This document shows, piece after piece, positions 9,044 through 17,444 of a stretch of DNA of 64,000 nucleotides (its first letter is position 1; each line of letters opens with the position of its first letter). The DNA comes from Prochlorococcus sp. AG-402-A21 (GTDB lineage Bacteria > Cyanobacteriota > Cyanobacteriia > PCC-6307 > Cyanobiaceae): contig QCHI01000004.1 of NCBI GenBank assembly GCA_003279655.1, forward strand, positions 1 through 64,000, in the 5' to 3' direction. A model generated the notes under the pieces. The model did no database searches. It worked only from the letters and a program-made list of their open reading frames with translations, and was not told where the DNA came from. Position numbers and translations under genes: made by a program.

Positions 9044-9439
9044 ATGATCTTCAATCAAGATACATTTTCTAAAATGACTTTTGATAGCCATAGTCTTGAA
9101 CGCTTAAAAGAGCTAGGACGAAAACTTCCTAAAGAGATATCAAAACCTCAATCAAATGAATTAAAGAATCAAAAAGAAACAAAAAAACAAACATTACATC
9201 CAGTAGAAGTCGAAACTAACCCCGAACAACTTTTTCGAGAGTTGATGGAAATCAGTCCAGATGGAAACGTACCCCCTCATTTATTAGAAAGACTTAAAAA
9301 ACTTGAATCAAACAATTTAAAAATTTCTTCCAATTCAGATCCATATATTAACGAAAACTCTAAACATCTTTCAATTGAAGAATCACTAAACCTTTATACA
9401 CAATTTCAACAATTTCTCCTTGAAGATGATATCGATTAA
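9044..9439 (+). CDS. Hypothetical soluble protein (131 aa)
   Basis: A 131-residue hydrophilic protein rich in Lys, Glu, Asn and Ser. It has two leucine-containing repeats of similar shape (SLERLKELGRKLPKE near 17-31 and LLERLKKLESNNLK near 81-94), suggesting short amphipathic helices joined by a disordered linker. No cysteine or membrane segment. It is divergent from ksgA and 12 bases upstream of rlmH, so it may share that transcript. Function unknown. Confidence 0.7.
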   Translation: MIFNQDTFSKMTFDSHSLERLKELGRKLPKEISKPQSNELKNQKETKKQTLHPVEVETNPEQLFRELMEISPDGNVPPHLLERLKKLESNNLKISSNSDPYINENSKHLSIEESLNLYTQFQQFLLEDDID

Positions 9440-9451
9440 AGTAATATTTTT

Positions 9452-9889
9452 ATGCTTAATATTTCGCACTATAAAATCATAGCCGTTGGGAAAATAAAGA
9501 AAAAATGGATTCAAGAAGGTATAGAAGTTTACTCAAAACGATTACCTGGCTTAGAAATCAAAGAAATAAAAGACAGCACACAAATAAAAGAAGAACATAC
9601 GATCAAAGAAATTATCAGCAAAAATGAAATTCTCGTAACTCTTAATGAAAATGGTCAATCTTTCACATCAAAACAACTAGCAACAAAACTTCTAAATTCT
9701 CACAATCAAAATATTACTTTTATTGTGGGAGGCGCTTCGGGTCTTTCCCATTCCCTCAACAATTCCGCCTCTTGGCAATTAAGTCTTTCACCTTTCACCT
9801 TTCCTCATGAAATTGCTCGCCTTCTATTAGTAGAACAACTCTACCGTGCTAAAACTATTACCCAAGGAGGTCCATATCACAAGGAATAA
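9452..9889 (+). CDS. rlmH: 23S rRNA (pseudouridine1915-N3)-methyltransferase
   Basis: A 145-residue SPOUT-class methyltransferase (COG1576). It methylates pseudouridine 1915 in helix 69 of 23S rRNA on assembled ribosomes. It starts with IIAVGKIKKKWIQEGIEVYSKRL and has the SAM-binding trefoil-knot motif ITFIVGGASGLSHSL (about residues 88-102) and the C-terminal PFTFPHEIARLLLVEQLYRA, ending in GGPYHKE as is standard. Normally about 140-155 residues. Confidence 0.95.
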   Translation: MLNISHYKIIAVGKIKKKWIQEGIEVYSKRLPGLEIKEIKDSTQIKEEHTIKEIISKNEILVTLNENGQSFTSKQLATKLLNSHNQNITFIVGGASGLSHSLNNSASWQLSLSPFTFPHEIARLLLVEQLYRAKTITQGGPYHKE

Positions 9890-9911
9890 ACCAGACACGT
9901 ACGCAGATTAT

Positions 9912-9925
9912 AGTTCATGTGTACT
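9912..9925 (+). promoter_or_regulatory. LexA-like operator upstream of umuDC
   Basis: AGTTCATGTGTACT matches the cyanobacterial LexA box consensus RGTACnnnDGTWCB at all fixed positions but one (T for A at position 4). It lies 26 bases before the umuD ATG and directly abuts or overlaps candidate -10 hexamers TATACT (9925-9930) and TATATT (9934-9939), where a repressor would block the promoter. The call rests on sequence match, position and the known SOS control of umuDC. Confidence 0.65.
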
Positions 9926-9950
9926 ATACTGATTATATTCATACGGGTCT

Positions 9951-10397
9951 ATGGATTCAAATAGCTCTTGCTCGTCCTCGAAGGAAGGCTCATCAACATT
10001 ATTAATTCCATTAGTCAAAGAAACTATTTCAGCAGGTTTTCCTTCTCCTGCGGAAGATTACATAGAGCTCGGTATCGATCTAAATAAATACTTAATCAAA
10101 AATCCAATAAGTACTTTCTTTCTACGTGTAAGTGGTAATTCAATGAATAATGCAGGAATTTATAATAATGATTTATTAATAATAGATCGCAGTATAAACC
10201 CAAAACCTGGACATATTGTAGTTGCTCTCTTGGATGGAGAATTTACGTTGAAAAGACTTATAAAAAAGCAAGATTCTTATTACCTAAAAGCAGATAAAGA
10301 AAATTATCCAGCAATAAACTTATATGAATATATAGATATACAAATATGGGGAGTCGCTATTTATTCGATACATGAACTAAAAAAACAAAAAGTCTAA
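9951..10397 (+). CDS. umuD: UmuD-type S24 peptidase, polymerase V accessory subunit
   Basis: A 148-residue LexA/UmuD-fold protein. Self-cleavage, aided by RecA filaments, yields UmuD', which binds UmuC to form DNA polymerase V. The likely cleavage site is the Ala28-Gly29 pair in ISAGFPSPAEDY. The catalytic serine is Ser64 in LRVSGNSMNNAGI and the general-base lysine is Lys101 in GEFTLKRL, giving the Ser-Lys dyad at usual spacing. The stop is 4 bases from the umuC start. A LexA-like box precedes the gene. Confidence 0.92.
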   Translation: MDSNSSCSSSKEGSSTLLIPLVKETISAGFPSPAEDYIELGIDLNKYLIKNPISTFFLRVSGNSMNNAGIYNNDLLIIDRSINPKPGHIVVALLDGEFTLKRLIKKQDSYYLKADKENYPAINLYEYIDIQIWGVAIYSIHELKKQKV

Positions 10398-10400
10398 ATT

Positions 10401-11678
10401 ATGTCCAAAGTAATACTTCAAATTGATGGGAACAATTTTTATGCCTCGTGTGAACAAATGATCGATCCTTCAATAAAAGGAAAGGGTTTAGTTGTCCTTT
10501 CGAATAATGATGGATGCATAATAGCTCGCAATTCAGAGGCTAGAAAAATGGGAATTCCTATGGGAAAACCGTATTTCAAGTTAAAAAATAAGCTGACTCA
10601 ATTAAATATAAATGTGAGAAGTTCAAATTACGAGCTTTACGGTGATATAAGTAATCGATTAATGCAGCTACTGAGAAAAAATTGCGAAGAACTGGAAATC
10701 TACTCTATAGATGAAGCATTTGGAACTATAAAACGTCCAAAAGGAAAGTGCTTATATCAATGGGGAAAAGATCTAAGAGCTTTAGTTTATCAAAACATAG
10801 GAATACCAATATCTATCGGTATTGGTGAGACAAAAGTTCTATCAAAGATTTCTAATCATTTAGCAAAAAAAATACAAAGTAATTCCGGTATATTTGATAT
10901 AGGTATTATTCAAAATAAAGACCCTTATCTTAATCAAATCAAAGTAGATAAAGTTTGGGGTATAGGCAAAAGAATGTCGATATGGCTAAAAAGTAAAGAG
11001 ATAACTAATGCACGAGAACTTAGAGATATGTCAAGCGAAAAAATCAAAGGAAAGTATGGTTTAGTTGGTCTACGCATTCAAAGTGAATTAAAAGGAAACC
11101 TCTGTATCCCTATAAAAGAAACAACAACAGATCGAAAAGAAATCTGCGTAAGCAGGAGTTTTTCATATCCCGTAGATAACTTAGAAGATTTGAGCCAAGC
11201 AATCATTAAATATGTTTTAATAGCAAGCACTAAATTGCGAAAATACAATCAATTATCATCAGCTATTACAGTTTTTATGAATACAAATACTCATTCAAAA
11301 GATTTATTCAGAAGTGAAGCAACTGGAAAAATAAGCGTTCCAACCTCTAACTCAAAAATAATAATTGAAAAAAGTCTATCGCTAGCAAAAGAAATTTATA
11401 AACCTTATAAAAATTTTATAAAGGCTGGTGTGATACTGCATAAACTTCAAAGTGATCAATATAAACAAAACCTACTATTTGATGCACAAAATATTCATGA
11501 AGAATTAGACACACAGAGACTAGATAATGTAATAGATAATATTAATTCAAAAAATGGTATAGATACAATAAATTGGGGATCATCAATAATGAAAAATGAA
11601 TGGAGACCACGAAGGGAAAAACTATCTAGTATAAAGACAACAAATATGGAAAATATTCCAATTATATATGCTAATTAG
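10401..11678 (+). CDS. umuC: Y-family DNA polymerase V catalytic subunit UmuC
   Basis: A 425-residue Y-family translesion polymerase. The palm motif ILQIDGNNFYASCEQ (about residues 5-19) and catalytic SIDEAFG (about 102-108) carry the metal-binding acidic residues. The fingers segment NDGCIIARNSEARKMGIPMG is typical of UmuC, and the helix-hairpin-helix is at KVWGIGKRMSIWL (about 184-196). The C-terminal part includes a DUF4113-like ending (NWGSSIMKNEWRPRREKLSS). It allows error-prone synthesis past UV lesions. Operon with umuD. Confidence 0.94.
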   Translation: MSKVILQIDGNNFYASCEQMIDPSIKGKGLVVLSNNDGCIIARNSEARKMGIPMGKPYFKLKNKLTQLNINVRSSNYELYGDISNRLMQLLRKNCEELEIYSIDEAFGTIKRPKGKCLYQWGKDLRALVYQNIGIPISIGIGETKVLSKISNHLAKKIQSNSGIFDIGIIQNKDPYLNQIKVDKVWGIGKRMSIWLKSKEITNARELRDMSSEKIKGKYGLVGLRIQSELKGNLCIPIKETTTDRKEICVSRSFSYPVDNLEDLSQAIIKYVLIASTKLRKYNQLSSAITVFMNTNTHSKDLFRSEATGKISVPTSNSKIIIEKSLSLAKEIYKPYKNFIKAGVILHKLQSDQYKQNLLFDAQNIHEELDTQRLDNVIDNINSKNGIDTINWGSSIMKNEWRPRREKLSSIKTTNMENIPIIYAN

Positions 11679-11773
11679 AATTTAGTATAATATTTAACAA
11701 TGATGCTACATATCAAGCTTGCAACAGATTTCAATGCTAAATTAACAAAAAATAATCGTAAAATAAAAAAGAA

Positions 11774-12232
11774 ATGGAGTTCATACAATTTTTAGATAGA
11801 ACGGAAGTAGAAATAATAAAGATGGTTGAGAAGGCAGGCTATAAAACAGTAGAAAATACAAAACTATGTATGTTAGATGAAAACTATGTAGGTTTTTTTA
11901 ATAGACGTAAAAAGGAAATAATCATTTGCACAAGTAACGTAAAGAAGAGAGAGGGCTATACGCATCTAAGAAAGAATAATAGGAATATTTTTGAAAAGAC
12001 AGCCTTACATATAAAAAAAGCTTTAAGGCATGAAGCTGTTCATGTCGCGCAAGAATGCAATGATGGAAACTCATTGAAAATAGATAGGAAACTATCAATG
12101 AACCCTGCAAAGATTAATGCTTTAAATGGATCTATAAGAATATCTGGAGAAGAAGAAAAAGAAAGACAAGCATATATATTAGAAGATAATCCAAGATTAA
12201 TAAAAAAGGAATTGAGAAAATATTGTCTATAA
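11774..12232 (+). CDS. Hypothetical protein with HExxH zinc-site motif
   Basis: A 152-residue basic protein. Residues 86-90 in ALRHEAVHVAQEC are a HExxH motif inside a predicted helix, the usual zinc-binding and catalytic element of metallopeptidases. About 40 residues downstream is a glutamate-rich helix (EEEKERQAYILED, 127-139) that could give the third ligand. No signal peptide or membrane segment is seen. It follows umuC by 95 bases on the same strand but has no LexA-like box of its own. Peptidase activity is inference; the rest is not a family I recognise. Confidence 0.65.
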   Translation: MEFIQFLDRTEVEIIKMVEKAGYKTVENTKLCMLDENYVGFFNRRKKEIIICTSNVKKREGYTHLRKNNRNIFEKTALHIKKALRHEAVHVAQECNDGNSLKIDRKLSMNPAKINALNGSIRISGEEEKERQAYILEDNPRLIKKELRKYCL

Positions 12233-12245
12233 TAATCAAGTAATA

Positions 12246-12545
12246 TTAATTGTCTCTAAGTAATTGAATAGCTTTTGATTTACTACTAAAAATCAAAACC
12301 ATTCCTTGATCTAGGTATGATAGACCAATGTAAGTCTTAACAGCCTGGGAATCAACAAGAGCACTTCCACATGTTTCAAGAATAAGGAGCGGTAGAGTTG
12401 AAGTTGATCCCTGCATTCTCTGAAGATCAAGAGATTGTCGCACAGCTAAGTTTGCTTTAATAAATCCAATTTTATTGATAAATTCTGGCCAAAGATCATT
12501 AGATAATGAGCATTGATCTAAATTAAAAGGTGAGGAATTTTTCAT
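12246..12545 (-). CDS. Hypothetical protein downstream of dnaG
   Basis: A 99-residue soluble protein starting MKNSSPFNLDQCSLSNDLWP with a central hydrophobic core (TLPLLILETCGSALVDSQAV) and a C-terminal GMVLIFSSKSKAIQLLRDN. It lies 21 bases behind dnaG on the same strand and may be read from that transcript. It looks like a small alpha/beta protein conserved in picocyanobacteria; I cannot assign a role. Confidence 0.65.
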   Translation of the reverse strand: MKNSSPFNLDQCSLSNDLWPEFINKIGFIKANLAVRQSLDLQRMQGSTSTLPLLILETCGSALVDSQAVKTYIGLSYLDQGMVLIFSSKSKAIQLLRDN

Positions 12546-12566
12546 TAATAAATAGACTATAGAAAA

Positions 12567-14594
12567 TTATTTATAACATCTCTGTTGATCTAAATTTAAT
12601 ATGTGTTTTCTTTCGGCGTAGTAAAGTTGCTGAAAATTTATAGCATCATTGTTTAAATCCTCAAACATGTTAATAACCCTCTGTTCCATATCAGATGAAT
12701 TACAAGGTTCTGAATTTTCTTGAACAATAAGAGAGGCAATACAATTTTCAAGAGTTTGTAATCGTTGGGTACTCCATGCATCAATGAGATGTCTACAACG
12801 TTTTAAAGATTTCTGCTTTTCCAGAGCCGCGAGAGCTCCACGGATGAGAGACTCGGGATCACTTAGTGTTGCCAAACGGAGTTCATTTGTCTCTAATAAG
12901 GGAGTTAGTTTAGGAAGATGTTCATTATCATTTGCTAGGAAGTTATCTAACAAGTTTTTAATTAAATCAACATCAGCTAAAATATTATTTGAATCATTAC
13001 AACGGTTAATCTTCTCTACAATTTCAGCTCCAAATTTACTTTCCTCAATGTTACTTATAGTAGACCATATTGCACGATGATGCCTAATTGCAAAATCATC
13101 TAATTCCCTCAGGCGAAGTTCATAACGAATCTCAGATCTATAATTAGGACAGTGTATATAAGTAAAAAGTATATCTGCCTCACTTCTTTCTCTAAGGCTA
13201 ATTTCTTGAGGTTTGTCAATTTTCTTAGAGCGTCCGTGCCATCTTTGACCACTAATTTGATTACGTAAATCTTCTTCTAGTTGCAAAGCGAATCTACCTT
13301 GACCTCCACTAAGACGCTGAGCAACCTTCTGTAAATAATGGGTTCTTATCGCCGTTTGAGGTAACTTTCCAAGAAGACTAACTAAGGTGCTAACGGCAAC
13401 CTGAAATTGATCAGATTTACTTAAATCTAAGTCCTTCAAAGATTGATCAATTTGCCAATCCATCCAAAGAGGAGATTTTGCTGCCAATGCCTCATATTCA
13501 GATGAAGAATTATCCTTGAGGAACTCATCTGGATCTTTACCTGAAGGTAATTGTAGGACTCTTAAATCTAGCTGACCTTGAATGGCAAGGTTTTCTACCT
13601 CACTAATAGCTCTATTAGCCGCACGAATTCCAGCATTGTCAGAGTCAAAATTTAAAAGGATCTTTTTACTATCAGTAGCACGAGAGAGAAGCGTAATCTG
13701 ATTGCGACTTAATGCTGTTCCCAAAGAGGCAACAACATTTGTAATACCAGAATCATGAAGTGCCATCACATCAAAATATCCTTCTACTACAACTGCATAA
13801 TCTTTTTTCCTAATGGAAGGCGTTGATTTATCTAAACCAAAAAGATGTTTGCCTTTTTCAAAGATTTCAGTCTCAGGGGAATTTAAATACTTAGGTTCTG
13901 AACCATCAAGACTTCTTCCTCCAAAACCAATAACTCTTTTTTGCCTATCGTGAATAGGAACAATAATACGATTGCGAAATCTGTCATAAAAACCATTACC
14001 ACCCTTTCGAGCAACAATTAATCCAGCAGATTCAAGGATTTCTACACTGACTTTTTCTATATCTACAAAATATTTGAGTAATGAGTCCCAATTATCTGGT
14101 GCAAACCCAAGCTCAAAATTGATTAAAGTACCTTCACTTAAATGACGTTTATTCTTAAGGTAATTAAGTGCATATTCTCCACCTGGAGAATTTAATTGAT
14201 TTCTAAACCAACCAGTAGCGATTTTCAAGACACGGTAAAGGCAATCTCTACGTGATAGCTGTTGCTTGAGTCTTTCTTGATTAGGCCCTTCAACGGTATC
14301 AATTGGTACTTGATATTTTTTTGCCAACTCAAGAACAACATCACTAAAGCTTTGTCTCTGAAACTCCATTAAAAATTTAATGGCATTTCCACCTGCCCCA
14401 CATGAAAAACAGTAATAAAATTGCTTGCCAGGAATTACTGACATTGAAGGTTTACTATCATCATGAAAAGGACATATTCCAACGTATTCTTTACCTTTTT
14501 TCTTTAAGACGACGTGTTCACCAACTACATCAACAATATCTACACGTTCTTTGACAGACTCAATTGTCCTAGGATGTAGTCGAGCAGAAGCCAT
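12567..14594 (-). CDS. dnaG: DNA primase
   Basis: A 675-residue DnaG that makes RNA primers at the replication fork. The CHC2 zinc ribbon is intact: Cys41, His44, Cys62 and Cys65 in GICPFHDDSKPS and YYCFSCGAG. The polymerase core has RFRNRIIVPIHDRQKRVIGFGGR and EPKYLNSPETEIFEKG, and the Toprim domain carries VVVEGYFDVMAL and LNFDSDNAGIRAANRA. The C-terminal about 230 residues are the helicase-binding region, divergent as usual. Divergent from the EamA gene. Confidence 0.97.
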   Translation of the reverse strand: MASARLHPRTIESVKERVDIVDVVGEHVVLKKKGKEYVGICPFHDDSKPSMSVIPGKQFYYCFSCGAGGNAIKFLMEFQRQSFSDVVLELAKKYQVPIDTVEGPNQERLKQQLSRRDCLYRVLKIATGWFRNQLNSPGGEYALNYLKNKRHLSEGTLINFELGFAPDNWDSLLKYFVDIEKVSVEILESAGLIVARKGGNGFYDRFRNRIIVPIHDRQKRVIGFGGRSLDGSEPKYLNSPETEIFEKGKHLFGLDKSTPSIRKKDYAVVVEGYFDVMALHDSGITNVVASLGTALSRNQITLLSRATDSKKILLNFDSDNAGIRAANRAISEVENLAIQGQLDLRVLQLPSGKDPDEFLKDNSSSEYEALAAKSPLWMDWQIDQSLKDLDLSKSDQFQVAVSTLVSLLGKLPQTAIRTHYLQKVAQRLSGGQGRFALQLEEDLRNQISGQRWHGRSKKIDKPQEISLRERSEADILFTYIHCPNYRSEIRYELRLRELDDFAIRHHRAIWSTISNIEESKFGAEIVEKINRCNDSNNILADVDLIKNLLDNFLANDNEHLPKLTPLLETNELRLATLSDPESLIRGALAALEKQKSLKRCRHLIDAWSTQRLQTLENCIASLIVQENSEPCNSSDMEQRVINMFEDLNNDAINFQQLYYAERKHILNLDQQRCYK

Positions 14595-14642
14595 ATGATA
14601 ATTTTAATTGATCTTTAAATATTTAGTTAAGAGATTTAGAAA

Positions 14643-15551
14643 TTGAGAAAAAAACTACTTACAGATGAATTTAATATAGATAAAAATTCAAAAGGGATCA
14701 AATTTTTAATAGGAAGCGGTTTAGCATTTAGCCTTATGAGTGTATGTGTTAAGGCGATTGGGGAGAGGATACCTATTTCAGAACTTGTTTTTGCCAGGGC
14801 TACAATCAGCATAATAATAACAAGATTTTTCTTATATAAAAACAACATTAACCCTTGGGGATATCAAAAAAAATTATTAATAATAAGGGGATTACTAGGA
14901 ACACTTGCACTATTTTGTATCTTCAAAGCCCTAACAATATTACCAATAGCAACAGCTACAGTAATACAATACATTTACCCAACTTTCACAGTGATATCTG
15001 CATACATAATTTTAAAGGAGTTTATATTAAGTAGAATAGTATATTCAATAATTATTGGTTGGATAGGAATTCTGTTAGTTAGTCAACCAGAATTCACCAG
15101 TAACGGTAATACTCAAGAAACAATTCTAGGAATTATCATTGCAATATTAGGCGCACTTATGACATCATTAGCTTATATATGTGTAAGAAAACTTTCTTCA
15201 AAAGAACATCCCCTTGTTATTATTTACTACTTTCCTTTGGTATCTATTCCCTTATCTATTCCTTTTATTATTAATGATTTTGTATTACCAACCGGAACAG
15301 ATTGGTTCTGGATAATAGGTATTGGTGCTTTCACACAAATTGGTCAACTCTGCATAACAGAGAGTTTAAGACTATTGCCAGCTGGCCTTGCAACTTCCCT
15401 AAATTATTCACAGGTTATCTTTGCAAGTATATGGGGAGTGTTGATATTCCAAGAGACAATAACAAGTTCAATTTACGTAGGCGGTTTTTGCGTACTTATT
15501 TCCACTATTATTAGCATAAGTGCATCCAAAACGTCACAATCAAAAATATGA
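14643..15551 (+). CDS. EamA/DMT-family permease
   Basis: A 302-residue integral membrane protein with about ten hydrophobic helices in two EamA repeats, the layout of the drug/metabolite transporter superfamily. The first repeat includes AFSLMSVCVKAIGERIPISELVFARA and the second GALMTSLAYICVRKLSSKEHPLVIIYYFPL. Such carriers export or import small metabolites; the substrate cannot be predicted. The start is a TTG at 14643; the next in-frame ATG would cut into the first helix. Its stop overlaps the following gene's ATG by 4 bases. Confidence 0.85.
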   Translation: MRKKLLTDEFNIDKNSKGIKFLIGSGLAFSLMSVCVKAIGERIPISELVFARATISIIITRFFLYKNNINPWGYQKKLLIIRGLLGTLALFCIFKALTILPIATATVIQYIYPTFTVISAYIILKEFILSRIVYSIIIGWIGILLVSQPEFTSNGNTQETILGIIIAILGALMTSLAYICVRKLSSKEHPLVIIYYFPLVSIPLSIPFIINDFVLPTGTDWFWIIGIGAFTQIGQLCITESLRLLPAGLATSLNYSQVIFASIWGVLIFQETITSSIYVGGFCVLISTIISISASKTSQSKI

Positions 15552-15934
15552 ATTGTAAATCTTTGATTTTTTCAATAGTTCTTATATTCACTGGATCAAC
15601 ATCCATTCTTGCAGATGAGTATCAGCGAGGTTACTCATCAAGTAGAACTTGTACGAGAAACGAATATAGAGAAGAATATATTCCAGGAACTAGGAATGAT
15701 CCTGGATATGTCAAAAAATGGGAGGAAACTGTAGAAGTTCCTTGCCCAGGCGATGGGTCAACTAATAAAAACAATGAATTTGATAACAATGATTGCTCTG
15801 AAGGAAAAATCGCAGGGGGTATTTTAGGTGCTGGTTTCGCTACAGCAATTTCAAGAGGAAAAGATCGTTGGTGGGCCATTCCTGCTGGTCTAGTAGGTGG
15901 GTCAATGGTTGGATGTCAGATTGATGGTGGTTGA
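15548..15934 (+). CDS. Secreted glycine-zipper-like protein
   Basis: A 128-residue protein with a signal peptide (MNCKSLIFSIVLIFTGSTSILA, cleavage near residue 22 before DEYQRG). The mature part is polar with cysteines (RTCTRNEYREEY, EVPCPGDG, NDCSEG) and ends in a glycine-rich hydrophobic stretch (GKIAGGILGAGFATAISRGKD...AIPAGLVGGSMVGCQ) resembling glycine-zipper outer-envelope proteins. It is probably periplasmic or in the envelope. It overlaps the EamA stop by 4 bases, which suggests co-translation. Confidence 0.7.
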   Translation: MNCKSLIFSIVLIFTGSTSILADEYQRGYSSSRTCTRNEYREEYIPGTRNDPGYVKKWEETVEVPCPGDGSTNKNNEFDNNDCSEGKIAGGILGAGFATAISRGKDRWWAIPAGLVGGSMVGCQIDGG

Positions 15935-15973
15935 GTATATTTTATATTCTTAGAAATTTAATCAAAATATATA

Positions 15974-16648
15974 ATGATTAGCTGGTTAAAAGGTGAAATA
16001 ATTCATACCTGGAAAATATCCTCAAAAAAAGGAGTTGTTCTAAATGTTGGTGGTGTTGGTTATGAAATACAACTATTGCCAACACAAATAGCCAAAGCAA
16101 AAGATCCCGATAAGATTGAATTATGGATTCACCAAATAGATCGAGAAGATGGTACAACTTTATATGGTTTTGTAGATGTTAATCAAAGAGATCTATTTCG
16201 TGAAATTATAAGTGTTAATGGCATAGGACCACAAATTGGTATGGCATTATTAGAGGACTTTGAAGTGACCCAACTAGTTAATGCAATTGAAAATAAAGAA
16301 TTTAATTTAATAACTAAAACCCAAGGAATAGGTAAACGAATTGCAGAGAGATTAATAGTTGAGCTAAGAAATAAACTTCATAGATTTATAGAGAATAATG
16401 AAATAATTCCTAATGATAAAAAAGATTTAGAGCCTAATCAATTTTCTAAATATATAGATGAAATATATTTAATTCTAAATTCACTTGGCTATATAGAAAA
16501 TGAAATAAAAGAAGCAATTAAAATAATAACAACCGACGAAAAAGAAAATTCTTTATTATTGAATACCCTATCTTCAGGAGAAAAAGCAGAGCTAATGGAT
16601 AAACATCTCAAAGAGATTCTTATGAAATTGAGTGAAAAGAGTACTTGA
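15974..16648 (+). CDS. ruvA: Holliday junction branch-migration protein RuvA
   Basis: A 224-residue RuvA, which binds four-way junctions as a tetramer and loads the RuvB motor. The OB-fold domain I starts [16 protein letters not shown]. Two helix-hairpin-helix motifs follow ([18 protein letters not shown] about residues 76-93; [16 protein letters not shown] about 111-126). Domain III at the C-terminus is longer and more Lys/Glu-rich than in E. coli. rpsO follows 49 bases downstream. Confidence 0.95.
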   Translation: MISWLKGEIIHTWKISSKKGVVLNVGGVGYEIQLLPTQIAKAKDPDKIELWIHQIDREDGTTLYGFVDVNQRDLFREIISVNGIGPQIGMALLEDFEVTQLVNAIENKEFNLITKTQGIGKRIAERLIVELRNKLHRFIENNEIIPNDKKDLEPNQFSKYIDEIYLILNSLGYIENEIKEAIKIITTDEKENSLLLNTLSSGEKAELMDKHLKEILMKLSEKST

Positions 16649-16697
16649 TAGAAGGCTAGGGATTAAATTAGAATTTAGAAATAAGGAAGGCAAACAA

Positions 16698-16967
16698 ATG
16701 TCACTTGGCACAGAAGAGAAACAAAAGCTGATCAACACACATCAAGTACATCCAACTGATACTGGTTCAGTAGAAGTTCAAGTTGCAATGCTTACTTCAA
16801 GGATCTCAAAATTAAGCAAACATCTTCAGGGCAACATCCATGATTTCTCCTCAAGACAAGGATTGCTCAAAATGATTGGACAACGCAAAAGACTTTTAGG
16901 ATATGTACGAACTAAAAGTGAAAAAAGATATACAGAGCTCATAGAAAAATTAGCCATTAGAGGATAA
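16698..16967 (+). CDS. rpsO: 30S ribosomal protein S15
   Basis: An 89-residue S15, a primary binder of the 16S rRNA central domain. It shows the standard [22 protein letters not shown] (residues 16-37), the [28 protein letters not shown] core and [12 protein letters not shown] end. I place the start at the ATG at 16698 (MSLGTEEKQ). The frame is open upstream to 16632, but that extension is not part of the family and overlaps ruvA. Confidence 0.97.
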   Translation: MSLGTEEKQKLINTHQVHPTDTGSVEVQVAMLTSRISKLSKHLQGNIHDFSSRQGLLKMIGQRKRLLGYVRTKSEKRYTELIEKLAIRG

Positions 16968-16994
16968 TGACTGGTAATAGATTGCTAGAAGCTA

Positions 16995-17435
16995 ATGAAA
17001 GGTGAGAAAACAAACAAAAAGGAGCAACCTAAAGAAGTAAAAATAGGATTCTCCACCAACAACTCTGCTCCAAAAATAGTTTCAAAGAAATCTTCAAAAA
17101 GTAATAGAGAGAAATCAGGGATACCAAGCTATGTTGCAAATAGGATGGCAAGAAGAATAGCTTTTACGACTGGTATTCCAACACTAAGTGGCATGGGAGT
17201 ATTTGTTGGAAGTTATTTTTTAATAAGCAAAGGTATTGCTGAGATATCTCCAACAATCACTCTTGTTAGTTCGGCGCTGTGTTTTCTTGTCGGCTTATTA
17301 GGATTAAGTTATGGAATACTTTCCGCGAGTTGGGATATTAATCCAGGCAGTTTTCTTGGTTTTGAAAACATAAAGCCAAACATTAATAGGATGAAAGATG
17401 CATTCAAAACGACTCAAAATAATATTTCTAGTTAA
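16995..17435 (+). CDS. PAM68-like protein (DUF3464)
   Basis: A 146-residue protein with a Lys/Ser-rich N-terminal half and two membrane helices. The conserved block is IPSYVANRMARRIAFTTGIPTLSGM (about residues 43-67), then a second helix and SWDINPGSFLGFENIK. This is the PAM68/DUF3464 family; Arabidopsis PAM68 helps photosystem II assembly and its cyanobacterial relatives act in chlorophyll-protein insertion. A role in PSII biogenesis is inferred by homology. It is convergent with dnaE, separated by only 9 bases. Confidence 0.88.
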   Translation: MKGEKTNKKEQPKEVKIGFSTNNSAPKIVSKKSSKSNREKSGIPSYVANRMARRIAFTTGIPTLSGMGVFVGSYFLISKGIAEISPTITLVSSALCFLVGLLGLSYGILSASWDINPGSFLGFENIKPNINRMKDAFKTTQNNISS

Positions 17436-17444
17436 AAATAAAAT

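Noticed and set aside
16632-16697. N-terminal extension of rpsO
   Set aside because: It overlaps the ruvA 3' end and does not match the S15 N-terminus; the ATG at 16698 fits the family.
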